From positions 4,022,501-4,086,500 of the forward strand of contig NZ_CP030265.1 of assembly GCF_008843145.1 (NCBI RefSeq): a stretch of 64,000 bases of DNA, read 5' to 3'. The stretch's first letter is position 1. Every line of letters starts with the position of its first letter. Below, piece by piece: positions 1 to 18,242 of this stretch. Under the pieces are notes generated by a model that saw nothing but the letters and a program-made list of their open reading frames with translations, searched no databases and was not told the origin of the DNA. This DNA comes from Skermanella pratensis (GTDB lineage Bacteria > Pseudomonadota > Alphaproteobacteria > Azospirillales > Azospirillaceae). A program made the position numbers and the translations under genes.

Positions 1-260
1 CCTCGCTTGTCCAGCAGCAACGCCAGCGTCCGCCGCCCGTCCGCCGAATCCGGGCACAGGGCGACCGCCCGTTCCAGCAGTTCGAGCGCCACGTCGGCTT
101 GCCCCTGCTGGTGGCGCAGCAGTCCGAAGAACCGGAGAAGGTCGGCATGGCCCGGATGGGCGGCAAGAAGGATCCGATAGACGGCTTCCGCCTCGCCCAG
201 CCGGCCGGCGCGGTGGAGGACGAGCGCGTCCTCCAGGCTCATGGCCGATGTCGATCCCAT
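1..260 (-). CDS. TPR-repeat protein, N-terminal part (runs off window)
   Basis: The minus strand is open from an ATG at 260 to the left edge (86 codons visible). It reads as helix-turn-helix repeats of about 34 residues typical of tetratricopeptide repeats, with segments such as AGRLGEAEAVYRILLAAHP followed by HQQGQADVALELLERAVAL. GGAGG stands about 8 bases before the ATG. It follows the rpoC terminator, so it is probably a separate transcription unit. Alphaproteobacterial TPR proteins of this sort often carry a C-terminal enzyme domain such as a sulfotransferase or glycosyltransferase; that part is outside the window, so the function is open. Confidence 0.7.
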   Translation of the reverse strand, partial: MGSTSAMSLEDALVLHRAGRLGEAEAVYRILLAAHPGHADLLRFFGLLRHQQGQADVALELLERAVALCPDSADGRRTLALLLDKR

Positions 261-295
261 GCTTCCGGTCCTCCCCGCCCGATCGGGCTCGAATG

Positions 296-332
296 AAAAA
301 AGGCCGCCCCGGTTTCCCGGAGCGGCCTTTTA
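296..332 (-). terminator. Rho-independent terminator after rpoC
   Basis: GGCCGC and GCGGCC form the stem, with CCGG/CCGG pairing inside, and six T follow on the minus strand (A run at 296-301 on the plus strand). It sits 27 bases past the rpoC stop and ends the ribosomal protein/RNA polymerase operon before the TPR gene. Confidence 0.85.
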
Positions 333-358
333 CTCATGCTTGGCGTCGGTCCCGCGGC

Positions 359-4630
<4,272 letters not shown>

Positions 4631-4733
4631 TTATGTCTCGAACAGCAGTCCACCGGTCGCGTTCCGGATGGGAACGGGCCGGGCGGGCGCGGACGGAGGC
4701 GGCAATCGCCGCGACCGCCCGGAACCCTTCGGG

Positions 4734-8924
<4,191 letters not shown>

Positions 8925-9185
8925 GGATGCCCCTCGTAGACTCATCCGATTTGTGCGTCCCCAAGGGACGCGAATCGGTGCCGCAGCCTTTCCGTTAACC
9001 TTACGGAAGGTTGCGCACCGTATACTGTGTCATGTCCGTCGTCATACGCTGCGCGGCAGACACCGGGCACCATACAACTCCCGCCAGAAAACGCATACAA
9101 CGCCGTTCGACGGCATGCCCCCCTCTCGGGGAGCAGGCCGTCGTCAAGCGCTTGAATATGAACTCTGTCGTTCAGCAAGACGGTC

Positions 9186-9560
9186 TTACTTAATGTCGAC
9201 CGTCGCGCCCGCTTCTTCAAGCTGTTTTTTGATCTTGGCGGCCTCGTCCTTGGACACGGCCTCCTTGACCGCCTTCGGAGCGCCTTCCACCAGGTCCTTC
9301 GCCTCCTTGAGGCCCAGGCCGGTGATGGCGCGGACTTCCTTGATGACGTTGATCTTCTTCTCGCCGGCGGCGGAGAGGATCACGTTGAACTCGGTCTGCT
9401 CCTCGACCGGCGCGGCGGCGGCGGCCGGGGCGGCGGCGGCGGCAGCCACCGGAGCGGCGGCGGAAACGCCCCACTTCTCTTCGAGCATCTTCGACAGCTC
9501 GGCCGCTTCGAGGACGGTCAGAGCGGACAGGTCGTCAACCAGCTTGGCCAGATCAGCCAT
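9186..9560 (-). CDS. rplL: 50S ribosomal protein L7/L12
   Basis: The 124-residue acidic stalk protein recruits translation factors to the ribosome. The N-terminal dimerisation domain ([22 protein letters not shown]) is joined by a long Ala/Pro hinge (about residues 36-53) to the C-terminal domain with its conserved [18 protein letters not shown] helix. It follows rplJ at a 48-base distance, as in nearly all bacteria, and is transcribed with it. Confidence 0.99.
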   Translation of the reverse strand: MADLAKLVDDLSALTVLEAAELSKMLEEKWGVSAAAPVAAAAAAPAAAAAPVEEQTEFNVILSAAGEKKINVIKEVRAITGLGLKEAKDLVEGAPKAVKEAVSKDEAAKIKKQLEEAGATVDIK

Positions 9561-9608
9561 TTTGAACTCCGTTTTGAGCTTGAACTTCTGTTTAGATCGT
9601 AAGGAGGC

Positions 9609-10139
9609 TTAAGCCGCCTCGTCCTGCTTGTTCTGGGCATCGGCATAGGCCGCGAGAACGCGGGCCACCTGGCCACCCGGAGCCTGAAGCACGCCGGCGA
9701 TACGGGTCGCGGGAGTGCTGATCATGCCCAGGAGCCTGCCGCGCAGTTCGTCGAGCGACGGCAAGGACGCGAGCGCCTTGACACCTTCGATGTCCAGGGT
9801 CTGGGTGCCGAGAGAGCCGCCGACAATCTTGAACTTGTCGTTGCCCTTGGCATAGTCGGCGGCCACCTTGGCGGCCGCGACCGGGTCCTTCGAGTAGGCG
9901 ACCGCGGTCGGCCCCTTGAACAACCCGTCCAAACCTTCGAACTGCGTACCCTTGAGGGCGATGCGAGCGAGCCGGTTCTTCGTCACTTTGAAGCTGGCGC
10001 CCGCAGCGCGCATCTTGCGGCGCAGGTCCGTTACCTCGGCCACCGTCATCCCGCTCTGCTGGGTGACGACGACGAGACCGGTATCCTGCAACGCAGAGTG
10101 CAACGCCGCGACCGTCTCTTCCTTCTGAGTGCGGTCCAC
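9609..10139 (-). CDS. rplJ: 50S ribosomal protein L10
   Basis: The 176-residue stalk base protein anchors L12 dimers. The N-terminal RNA-binding part (RTQKEETVAALHSAL..KVTKNRLARIAL) and the C-terminal L12-binding helix rich in Ala (residues about 140-170) are visible. The start is a GTG at 10139, preceded by GGAGACGATCC. L10 with L12 normally represses its own mRNA by binding the leader; the 299-base untranslated stretch upstream fits this. Confidence 0.98.
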   Translation of the reverse strand: MDRTQKEETVAALHSALQDTGLVVVTQQSGMTVAEVTDLRRKMRAAGASFKVTKNRLARIALKGTQFEGLDGLFKGPTAVAYSKDPVAAAKVAADYAKGNDKFKIVGGSLGTQTLDIEGVKALASLPSLDELRGRLLGMISTPATRIAGVLQAPGGQVARVLAAYADAQNKQDEAA

Positions 10140-10438
10140 GGATCGTCTCCGTTGCTAAATGGCATGGGCACCCTCGACCTTGAGGAAGCCCCTGCCGTGC
10201 AGACAATTGGAACCCTTCCCCGAGTGAGTGGGGGAACGGTCCCGGTTTACCTGTCCCAGAAGTTCAAGCCGTCAGTGCCGGCCGGGGCCTGACCCGTCCG
10301 GTAATCGGTTGCAACTCCCGTCTATGCAGGCGAATTTTAGGCCGGCGGACCGGCACCTGCAGTCTCGGACAGGGCGGACGGTGCGGACACCGTCCTGACG
10401 GCGGCGGTTCCGGTCACCCGGTTCCGCCGCCATGTCCC
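10140..10438 (-). promoter_or_regulatory. rplJ untranslated leader, probable L10 autoregulatory region
   Basis: There are 299 bases between the rplA stop and the rplJ GTG with no gene on either strand. On the minus strand it contains a GGACGGTG/CACCGTCC hairpin early on and several C/G-rich stems before the ribosome binding site. Position and length match the L10 leader found upstream of rplJL in most bacteria, where L10-L12 binding shuts off translation. I could not match the consensus kink-turn base by base, so the call rests mainly on location. Confidence 0.45.
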
Positions 10439-11155
10439 TTATGCGTTGGCGGTGGTGCCCGCCGCGGCGATGGTCGAGAGATCCAGCTTCACGCCCGGAC
10501 CCATGGTCGAGCTGAGCGAGATCTTCTCGATATACTGGCCCTTGGCGCCCGCTGGCTTGGCGCGGTTGATCGCGCCGACGAAGGCCCGGATGTTCTCCAG
10601 CAGCGCGTCGTCGCTGAAGCTGGCCTTGCCGACGCCGGCATGCACGATGCCGGTCTTCTCGGCGCGGAACTCGACCGAACCGCCCTTGGCCGACTTGACG
10701 GCCTCGGTCACGTTCGGGGTCACCGTGCCCAGCTTCGGGTTCGGCATCAGGCCGCGCGGGCCGAGGATCTTGCCGAGCTTGCCGACCACGGCCATCATGT
10801 CCGGGGTGGCGATGCAGCGGTCGAAGTTGATCTCGCCGGCCTGGATCTTCTCGGCCAGGTCATCCGCACCGACGATGTCGGCGCCGGCTGCCAGGGCCTC
10901 CTCGGCCTTGTTGGCGCGGGCGAACACGGCGACGCGGACAGTCTTGCCGGTGCCGTTGGGCAGCGTGACCATGCCGCGGACCATCTGGTCGGCGTGGCGG
11001 GGATCGATGCCCAGGTTCATCGCGACCTCGATGGTCTCGTCGAACTTGGCGGTCGCCTTGGACTTGATCAGCCGGAGGGCCTCTTCCAGCGGCATGAAGC
11101 CGTCGCGGTCGATGCCCTGGTAGGCGTTCTTGAGACGCTTTCCGATACGTGCCAT
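10439..11155 (-). CDS. rplA: 50S ribosomal protein L1
   Basis: The 238-residue protein of the mobile L1 stalk binds 23S rRNA and represses the rplK-rplA mRNA. Conserved blocks include [24 protein letters not shown] split across the first domain, [12 protein letters not shown] in the second, and the C-terminal [11 protein letters not shown]. It begins 5 bases after the rplK stop, consistent with translational coupling. Confidence 0.99.
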   Translation of the reverse strand: MARIGKRLKNAYQGIDRDGFMPLEEALRLIKSKATAKFDETIEVAMNLGIDPRHADQMVRGMVTLPNGTGKTVRVAVFARANKAEEALAAGADIVGADDLAEKIQAGEINFDRCIATPDMMAVVGKLGKILGPRGLMPNPKLGTVTPNVTEAVKSAKGGSVEFRAEKTGIVHAGVGKASFSDDALLENIRAFVGAINRAKPAGAKGQYIEKISLSSTMGPGVKLDLSTIAAAGTTANA

Positions 11156-11160
11156 GGTCT

Positions 11161-11589
11161 TTACTCCACCACTTCCAGGCCCATGGAACGGGCGGAGCCC
11201 GCGATCATCTTGGCGGCGCCGTCAACGTCGTTGGCGTTGAGGTCGACCATCTTCGTCTGGGCGATCTCGCGGATCTGGTCCATCGTGATCTGGCCGATGA
11301 AGCCCTTGCCGGTCGTCTGCGAGCCCTTGGTGATGTTCGCAGCCTTCTTGATGAAGTAGGTCGCCGGCGGGGTCTTCGTGACGAAGGTGAAGGTACGGTC
11401 GCCGAACGCGGTGATCACGACCGGGATCGGCATGCCGACCTCCAGGTCCGCGGTCCGCGCGTTGAACGCCTTGCAGAACTCCATGATATTCAGGCCGCGC
11501 TGACCCAGCGCCGGACCGATCGGCGGCGACGGGTTGGCCTTGCCGGCCGGCACCTGGAGCTTGATATAACCGATAATCTTCTTTGCCAT
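11161..11589 (-). CDS. rplK: 50S ribosomal protein L11
   Basis: The 142-residue protein forms the GTPase-associated centre with L10/L12. The proline-rich loop ([20 protein letters not shown]) and the C-terminal rRNA-binding domain ([18 protein letters not shown]) are clear. The family start [16 protein letters not shown] fixes the ATG at 11589, and AGAGGT precedes it. It is separated from nusG by 142 bases without a gene. Confidence 0.99.
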   Translation of the reverse strand: MAKKIIGYIKLQVPAGKANPSPPIGPALGQRGLNIMEFCKAFNARTADLEVGMPIPVVITAFGDRTFTFVTKTPPATYFIKKAANITKGSQTTGKGFIGQITMDQIREIAQTKMVDLNANDVDGAAKMIAGSARSMGLEVVE

Positions 11590-11731
11590 CGTAGTACCTC
11601 TTGAAATGGTCCTCGGCGGACCATGTCGCAACCCTCGGAACAGTCACCGCAGGGTTGCAGGGCGCGCGGTTCGGCCATGGCGAGCCTCCCGCACAATGCC
11701 GCCGGGACGCCGAGGCGTCCCGACACCGGGA

Positions 11732-12262
11732 TCAGATCTTCTCGACCTGCCCGTATTCCAGTTCCACCGGAGTGGAGCGGCCGAAGATCGACACCGCGAC
11801 CTTGAGCCTGGCCTTTTCCTCGTCCACTTCCTCGACCATGCCGGTGAAGGAGGTGAAGGGGCCGTCGTTGACCCGGACCTGCTCCCCGACCTCGAAGGTG
11901 ATCGACGGCTTTGGCCGCTCGATGCCCTCCTGGACCTGGTAGATGATCCGCTCGGCCTCGGACTGGCTGATCGGCTGCGGCTTGCCGCCGCCGCCCAGGA
12001 AGCCGGTAACCTTCGGCGTGTTCTTTACGAGACTCCAGGACTCGTCGGTCAGTTCCATCTTCACCAGGACATAGCCGGGAAAGAACTTCCGCTCGGCGTT
12101 GACCTTGGCGCCCCGGCGAACCTCGACCACTTCCTCGGTCGGCACCAGGATTTCCTCGAACATCTCGGCGAGGCCCTTCTGGGCGGCCTTCTCGCGGATA
12201 CCCTGCGCGACCTTCTTCTCGAAGCCCGAATAGACGTGAACGACGTACCAGCGCATCGCCAT
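11732..12262 (-). CDS. nusG: Transcription elongation/antitermination factor NusG
   Basis: The 176-residue protein has the NGN domain ([17 protein letters not shown], then [16 protein letters not shown]) at residues 1-115 and a C-terminal KOW domain ([20 protein letters not shown]) at about 123-176. NusG binds RNA polymerase and couples it to ribosomes or Rho. It lies 4 bases after secE, the usual secE-nusG pair. Confidence 0.99.
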   Translation of the reverse strand: MAMRWYVVHVYSGFEKKVAQGIREKAAQKGLAEMFEEILVPTEEVVEVRRGAKVNAERKFFPGYVLVKMELTDESWSLVKNTPKVTGFLGGGGKPQPISQSEAERIIYQVQEGIERPKPSITFEVGEQVRVNDGPFTSFTGMVEEVDEEKARLKVAVSIFGRSTPVELEYGQVEKI

Positions 12263-12266
12263 GGCT

Positions 12267-12464
12267 TCAGACCCCCAGGCCGAGAATCGTGCGGACGCCC
12301 AGCGCCAGCACCTGATCGACTAGCAGGAAGAACAGGGACGCGGCGATGACCATCACGAACACCATGCCGGAGGTGATCGTCGTTTCCTTGCGCGTCGGCC
12401 AGGTAACCTTGGCCACCTCGCGCCGGACTTCGCGAGCGAATTCTGCAGGGTTCTTTTTAGCCAT
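12267..12464 (-). CDS. secE: Preprotein translocase subunit SecE
   Basis: The 65-residue protein has the single-transmembrane SecE form common outside enterobacteria. The cytoplasmic amphipathic helix carries the family signature [17 protein letters not shown], followed by one membrane helix (about residues 33-56). SecE clamps SecY in the inner-membrane translocon. It lies between tRNA-Trp and nusG, the standard arrangement. Confidence 0.97.
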   Translation of the reverse strand: MAKKNPAEFAREVRREVAKVTWPTRKETTITSGMVFVMVIAASLFFLLVDQVLALGVRTILGLGV

Positions 12465-12582
12465 CGCGGTTGGGCCGCCAGTCTCACTTAAGTACAGCCG
12501 TCGCCATCGAGGCGCCGGCCAGAAATTCAGATCGTCACGGCTTGTGCCGTCATCGCCTGCTCGGATGTCCGCCTGCCAAGAG

Positions 12583-12658
12583 TGGCAGGAGTGGAGGGGC
12601 TCGAACCCCCAACCCCCGGTTTTGGAGACCGGTGCTCTACCAATTGAGCTACACTCCT
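12583..12658 (-). tRNA. tRNA-Trp (CCA anticodon)
   Basis: The 76-base cloverleaf includes an encoded 3' CCA. The acceptor stem is AGGAGTG/CACTCCT, the anticodon arm CCGGTCTCCAAAACCGG gives anticodon CCA, and the T arm carries GGTTCGAGCCC. It sits between tuf and secE, as in many proteobacteria. Confidence 0.97.
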
Positions 12659-12813
12659 ACGGCGCCCGTCCGCCGGACTTTGTCCCTACGCCGACGACGC
12701 TAGCGCCTCGACTTCGGGGTGGCGGGGGGTTTTATCGGATCCTTCGGCAACAATCCAGCGAAAAGCCCGCCGCCGGAAAATAATTCTCCGGCGGCGGCCA
12801 GATCCGCGGAACC

Positions 12814-14004
<1,191 letters not shown>

Positions 14005-14094
14005 CGCTCTTTCTGTCCCCGCGGCTTTAGCCGACATCCATCCGAAGATCAAAAACCACATGTACCGGAGCCGGCGGCCGTCGTCGTCCAGGAA

Positions 14095-14168
14095 TGGAGC
14101 GGGTGAAGGGAATCGAACCCTCGTCACCAGTTTGGAAGACTGGAGCTCTACCATTGAGCTACACCCGC
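14095..14168 (-). tRNA. tRNA-Gly (TCC anticodon)
   Basis: The 74-base cloverleaf includes an encoded CCA. The acceptor stem is GCGGGTG/CACCCGC, the anticodon arm CCAGTCTTCCAAACTGG gives TCC (reads GGA/GGG), and the T loop GGTTCGATTCC is standard. It lies 90 bases upstream of tuf and is probably cotranscribed with it. Confidence 0.97.
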
Positions 14169-14244
14169 CCGAACCATTTCCTGACGGCGCCATCGACACC
14201 GGTCTGCCGATCCCGGCCGGAGGATCCGGCCATGATGGCAGAGA

Positions 14245-14330
14245 TGGTGGAAGGGGCTGGATTCGAACCAGCGTACGCTATCGCGGGCAGATTTACAGTC
14301 TGCTGCCTTTAACCACTCGGCCACCCTTCC
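14245..14330 (-). tRNA. tRNA-Tyr (GTA anticodon)
   Basis: This is an 86-base class II tRNA with a long variable arm and encoded CCA. The acceptor is GGAAGGG/CCCTTCC, the anticodon arm GCAGACTGTAAATCTGC gives GTA, and the T arm has GGTTCGAATCC. It is the first gene of the tRNA-tuf string. Confidence 0.97.
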
Positions 14331-14455
14331 AACCGCCCCGGTCGCCCGGGACGGAGATGCGCACTATGGTAATTTCGCTCCCATTGTCAACGGCTAAAGA
14401 TGGCCGAACTCAACGCTGGCGTCGTAATTCGAGCCGGGGCAAAGTCGGTTCCATC

Positions 14456-15289
14456 ATGACCAGACGCAAGCCGCCCCGCCCCGCCCAACCCTCCCCCCAG
14501 ACCCCGGCCGCCCCGGCCCGCAGGCACAAGTCCGGCGCCGCTCAGTCGGGCCGCCCCGGCCTGCTGTTCGGGCTCCATCCCGTCGCCGCTGCCTGGGCCA
14601 ACCCGGACCGGCGCTGCAGCCGACTGCTTTGTACGGAGGCGGGCCTGGCGAGCCTTGCCGGCGCCGTCGAGCAGGCGCGAGCGGCCGGGCTGGAACGGCC
14701 CAAGCCGACCGTGACGGAACGGACCGAACTGGACCGCCTGCTGCCCCCCGGAGCGGTCCACCAGGGACTCGTGCTGGATGCGGCCCCCCTGCCGGAGGTG
14801 GACCTGGAGGACATCGTCCGCCAGGGATCGATGAAGGACGGCGACGTCATCGTCGTGCTGGACCAGGTGACCGACCCGCACAACGTGGGCGCCATCCTGC
14901 GTTCCGCGGCGGCCTTCGGCGCCAGCGCCGTGGTCCTGCCGGACCGCAACGCGCCCGAACTGACCGGCACGCTGGCGAAAAGCGCTTCGGGCGCCGCGGA
15001 GGTCGTGCCCCTGGTGCGGATCGTCAATCTCGCCCGCTCGCTGACCGAACTGCGCGAAGCCGGCTACTGGTGCGTCGGGCTTGACGAATCGGGCGCCCGG
15101 ACCCTTGCCCAGATGAATCTTCAAGGCCGGGTGGCGCTGGTGCTGGGCGCCGAGGGCAGCGGGCTGCGGCGGCTCACCATGGAGCGCTGCGACGAAATCG
15201 CCCGGCTGCCGACCGGCGGTCCGATCGGCAGCCTGAACGTGTCCAACGCGGCGGCGGTGGCGCTCTACGAACTGGCCCGGCTGCGCTGA
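14456..15289 (+). CDS. rlmB: 23S rRNA (guanosine-2'-O-)-methyltransferase, TrmH/SpoU family
   Basis: The 277-residue SPOUT methyltransferase is most like RlmB (Gm2251). After a basic, Pro-rich N-terminal tail (residues 1-32, probably disordered), the substrate-binding domain runs about 33-110 (LLFGLHPVAAAW) and the knotted catalytic domain about 120-277. Motif 1 is VVLDQVTDPHNVGAILRSAAAFGA, motif 2 VALVLGAEGSGLRRL, motif 3 PIGSLNVSNAAAVALYE. It is divergent from tRNA-Tyr. Assignment to Gm2251 rather than another rRNA or tRNA position follows family similarity only. Confidence 0.9.
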   Translation: MTRRKPPRPAQPSPQTPAAPARRHKSGAAQSGRPGLLFGLHPVAAAWANPDRRCSRLLCTEAGLASLAGAVEQARAAGLERPKPTVTERTELDRLLPPGAVHQGLVLDAAPLPEVDLEDIVRQGSMKDGDVIVVLDQVTDPHNVGAILRSAAAFGASAVVLPDRNAPELTGTLAKSASGAAEVVPLVRIVNLARSLTELREAGYWCVGLDESGARTLAQMNLQGRVALVLGAEGSGLRRLTMERCDEIARLPTGGPIGSLNVSNAAAVALYELARLR

Positions 15290-15327
15290 ACCGCCGCTTT
15301 CCTGCCGGGACCGCCTGCCGGGACCGC

Positions 15328-17277
15328 CTACCGGGACAGGTCGATCCGGTACTTGGCGAAGCCGTCGCCGGCATCGCCGAGCGCGCTGATCCGACTGCCG
15401 GCGGGGATCGCCTCCTTCGCCTTGGGCGACGAGGTGAAGGTCACCACCGCGTCGCCGCCGATCGGGCCGAGGGACCAGTTGCCGTCGGACGCCGGGTCGA
15501 TGGTCCTGCGGTCGAAGATGTAGTTGACCAGCGCCGTGCGGTTCTCGTCCGGAGCCTCCAGGATGACGTTGGAACCGTCGAGGCCGGGGAACTTGCCGCC
15601 GCCCCCGGCCCGGTAGTTGTTGGTCACCACGACGAACCGTCGCGACTCGTCGATCGGCCTGCCCTCGAAGGCCAAATCCTTGACGCGGTGCGAGGCCGGC
15701 GCCACGACCTTTCTGTCGCCGTCGTAGCGGGCCGGCTGCGACACGTCGATCCGGTAGGTCACGCCGTCGATGACATCGAAGTTGTAGCTGGGAAAGGACG
15801 GGTTCAGCAGCGCCTGCTCGCCCGGCTGCGACGGGTCGATCCGGTTGAAGGCGCCCGCCGACATCTCCAGCCACTCCCGCACCTGGGCGCCGGTCATCAC
15901 CACGGCGCGCAGGGTGTTGGGGTAGAGATAGAGGTCGGCCGCGTTCCTGATCGCGATCCGTCCGGCCGGGATGTCCGTGTAATAGTCCGGCCCGCCGCGC
16001 CCGCCGGCCTTGAAAGGCGCTCCGGCGGACAGCACCGGCAGCCCTTCGTACTCGGTGCCGGCCAGCATCCGCTTGGCATACCAGACCTGCGCGTTGGTCA
16101 CGATCTGGACGGACGGGTCGTCCTGGACCAGGGCGAAATAGCTGTTGATCGGCGCCGTCGTCTCGCCGATCGGCTGCCGGACATAGGCCAGGGTCGCCTC
16201 GTGGTCGGCCTTCAGCGCCTCGACGATGGCGGGGTCCGACTCGACCAGCGCCACCTTCTGCTTGTCCCGGGTCTCCCAGATCGGCCGCACCGACGACATC
16301 GCGTCGGCGACCGACCACTTGCCGCCCTCCTCCTTCAGGGTCAGGTCGATCAGGCCCAGGTGGCTGCCCCAGAACCCCGGCATCACCACCGGAACGCCGC
16401 GGACCTTGCCCTTCGCCATGTCGGTGTCGGGCAGTCCGGCGAAATCCAGGCCGGGAAAGACCTTGTGCTGGTGCCCCGTGAGGATCGCGTCGATGCCCTG
16501 GACCCCGGCGAGGTACCAGGTCGCGTTCTCCTCCCCGCCGACCCGCGGTTCGGCCGACAGGCCGCTGTGGCTGAGGGCGACGACGATGTCGGCCCCCTTG
16601 GCGCGCAGTTCGGGCACGTATTTGCGGGCGGCCTCGACGATGTCGGTGGTGACGACCTTGCCCTCCAGGGCGGCCTTGTCCCAGGTGGTGATCTGGGGCG
16701 TCACGAATCCGATGACCCCGATCCTCAGGGCATGGGCCTGCCCCGCCTCGTCCACCACCTGCCGGGTCAGGATCTCGTAGGGCTTGAAATAGGGCTGGCC
16801 GTCGCCCGCCCGCTCCACGTTCGCCGCCACGATCGGGAAGGTGGCGCCGCCCTGGGCATCGGCCAGGAAGCCGAGCCCGTAGTTGAACTCGTGGTTGCCG
16901 ACCGTGGCGGCGTCGTACTTCAGCAGGTTCATCGCCCGGTAGACGGGATGCACGTCGCCGCGCCTCAGGCCGCGTTCGCGCGCCACGAAGTCGCCCAGCG
17001 GATTGCCCTGGATGGCGTCGGCGTTGTCGAGCAGCAGGCTGTTCCTCGCCTCGTCCCGCGCCTTCGCGATCAGCGTGGCGGTTCGCGCCAGACCGACCGT
17101 GACGTCCTCCTTGTCCGAATAATAGTTGTAGGGCAGCACGTTGACGTGCAGGTCGGTGGTGCCGAGCAGCCGGAGCCGGACGGTGGCATCGGCGTGGGCG
17201 CCGGTGGCGAAACATGTGGCGGTCAGGCATGTCGTGGCCCCGAGGGCCAGCGCGAACAGGAAGCTTCTGCGGTCCAT
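15328..17277 (-). CDS. cpdB: 2',3'-cyclic-nucleotide 2'-phosphodiesterase/3'-nucleotidase, periplasmic
   Basis: The 649-residue protein is close to the usual length of CpdB. A signal peptide occupies residues 1-29 (RR then hydrophobic, ending AHA). The metallophosphoesterase domain follows with the CpdB-type opening LLGTTDLHVNVLPYNYY, then NAD after LLLDNADAIQGNPLGD, GNHEFNYGLGFL and LTGHQHKVFPG. The 5'-nucleotidase C-terminal domain starts near 370. The enzyme releases nucleosides from cyclic nucleotides and 3'-nucleotides for scavenging. GGGAG lies before the ATG at 17277; a longer frame to 17328 would mask the signal peptide. Confidence 0.9.
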   Translation of the reverse strand: MDRRSFLFALALGATTCLTATCFATGAHADATVRLRLLGTTDLHVNVLPYNYYSDKEDVTVGLARTATLIAKARDEARNSLLLDNADAIQGNPLGDFVARERGLRRGDVHPVYRAMNLLKYDAATVGNHEFNYGLGFLADAQGGATFPIVAANVERAGDGQPYFKPYEILTRQVVDEAGQAHALRIGVIGFVTPQITTWDKAALEGKVVTTDIVEAARKYVPELRAKGADIVVALSHSGLSAEPRVGGEENATWYLAGVQGIDAILTGHQHKVFPGLDFAGLPDTDMAKGKVRGVPVVMPGFWGSHLGLIDLTLKEEGGKWSVADAMSSVRPIWETRDKQKVALVESDPAIVEALKADHEATLAYVRQPIGETTAPINSYFALVQDDPSVQIVTNAQVWYAKRMLAGTEYEGLPVLSAGAPFKAGGRGGPDYYTDIPAGRIAIRNAADLYLYPNTLRAVVMTGAQVREWLEMSAGAFNRIDPSQPGEQALLNPSFPSYNFDVIDGVTYRIDVSQPARYDGDRKVVAPASHRVKDLAFEGRPIDESRRFVVVTNNYRAGGGGKFPGLDGSNVILEAPDENRTALVNYIFDRRTIDPASDGNWSLGPIGGDAVVTFTSSPKAKEAIPAGSRISALGDAGDGFAKYRIDLSR

Positions 17278-17454
17278 CTCATCTCCCGGGAGGGCGGAAC
17301 GCGGGGCACGGCCTCCGCGCATGCCCATGGGTTACCGGCACCGGGCGCCGGGCGTCAACCGGTCTGCTCCCCTTTCGCGCGGCGTAAGGAAATCTTCACC
17401 GCGGGCTTGTCGCGCGCCGCCCGCGGCGCTAGTCTGCGTCCCGTTCGACCCGGA

Positions 17455-17529
17455 GCCGGCTTAGCACAGTGGTAGTGCAGCGGTTTTGTAAACCGAAGGT
17501 CGGGGGTTCAAATCCCTCAGCCGGCACCA
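17455..17529 (+). tRNA. tRNA-Thr (TGT anticodon)
   Basis: The 75-base cloverleaf includes an encoded CCA. The acceptor is GCCGGCT/AGCCGGC, the anticodon loop TTTGTAA gives TGT (ACA/ACG codons), and the T arm contains GGGTTCAAATCCC. It stands alone, facing away from the cpdB-like gene. Confidence 0.97.
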
Positions 17530-17707
17530 GTCGAGAGCCCCCTGGCCTGACATTCCCGGAATCGCGTTGCGCCCGGCGGACGCCCCTGGCACAGGCTTGT
17601 CTTCTGGAACCAACCCCCTGCCCGCTCGTTGATGTCCCGGACGCGCGCGACGCCGCGCATCCTGAAGACATTTCTTCGACGAACAGCAACAGGCGCAGGG
17701 AACCCCA

Positions 17708-18082
17708 ATGGCCGACCGCGAAACGGACCGCGACATGGGCGCGGCGCACGATGCAGCCAGCCGCCCCGATCCCGCAAAGACAGCCAGTCCCGACCCGATG
17801 GAACGCGGTCATCTCCGAGACCAGATCGACAGCGGCAAATTCCGCGACAAGGTGGCGGCGCCCGATCCGGCAACCTCTCCGCTCGGCACCGACGACGAGG
17901 CGGCCGGCGTTCCGACCCCGGCCGCGGATGTCCAGTACGAGAGTCCGGCAGCGCCGGCCCATGCCCCGGCGAATTCCCATTCGCGGGACACGCCGCCGAG
18001 CCATCTCGGGCCGATGATCGCCGCCGGCATCGTCGTCGCCGCGTTCGTCATCGGGTTCATCATGATCTTCTCGGCCGGCTGA
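17708..18082 (+). CDS. Small tail-anchored hypothetical protein
   Basis: The 124-residue protein is not recognised as a named family. Residues 1-98 are charged then Pro/Ala-rich and look disordered; residues about 101-122 (GPMIAAGIVVAAFVIGFIMIF) form one membrane helix right at the C-terminus, so most of the protein should face the cytoplasm. AGGGAA precedes the ATG. It lies after tRNA-Thr and is followed by a perfect 10-bp hairpin, suggesting a single-gene unit. Confidence 0.6.
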   Translation: MADRETDRDMGAAHDAASRPDPAKTASPDPMERGHLRDQIDSGKFRDKVAAPDPATSPLGTDDEAAGVPTPAADVQYESPAAPAHAPANSHSRDTPPSHLGPMIAAGIVVAAFVIGFIMIFSAG

Positions 18083-18110
18083 GCGGCCTTAACCGCCCGC
18101 CTCCATCCCG

Positions 18111-18141
18111 ACGGCTCGCCGGAAGATCATAGGCGAGCCGT
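18111..18141 (+). terminator. Hairpin after the small membrane-protein gene
   Basis: ACGGCTCGCC (18111-18120) pairs perfectly with GGCGAGCCGT (18132-18141) around an 11-base loop. No T run follows, so it may end transcription weakly or protect the mRNA end. It separates the tRNA-Thr region from the glycan cassette. Confidence 0.55.
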
Positions 18142-18242
18142 CCTACGCCCCTGCGCCGCACTATACCCCGAAAGGGGGATTGGAACATCGACCGGCCGGA
18201 TCCCGTTCTCCTCCTGGAAGAAAATCCGGGGAAAACAATCTT

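Noticed and set aside
14005-14199. N-terminal extension of EF-Tu upstream of 14004
   Set aside because: The frame crosses the tRNA-Gly gene and the family starts at [12 protein letters not shown].
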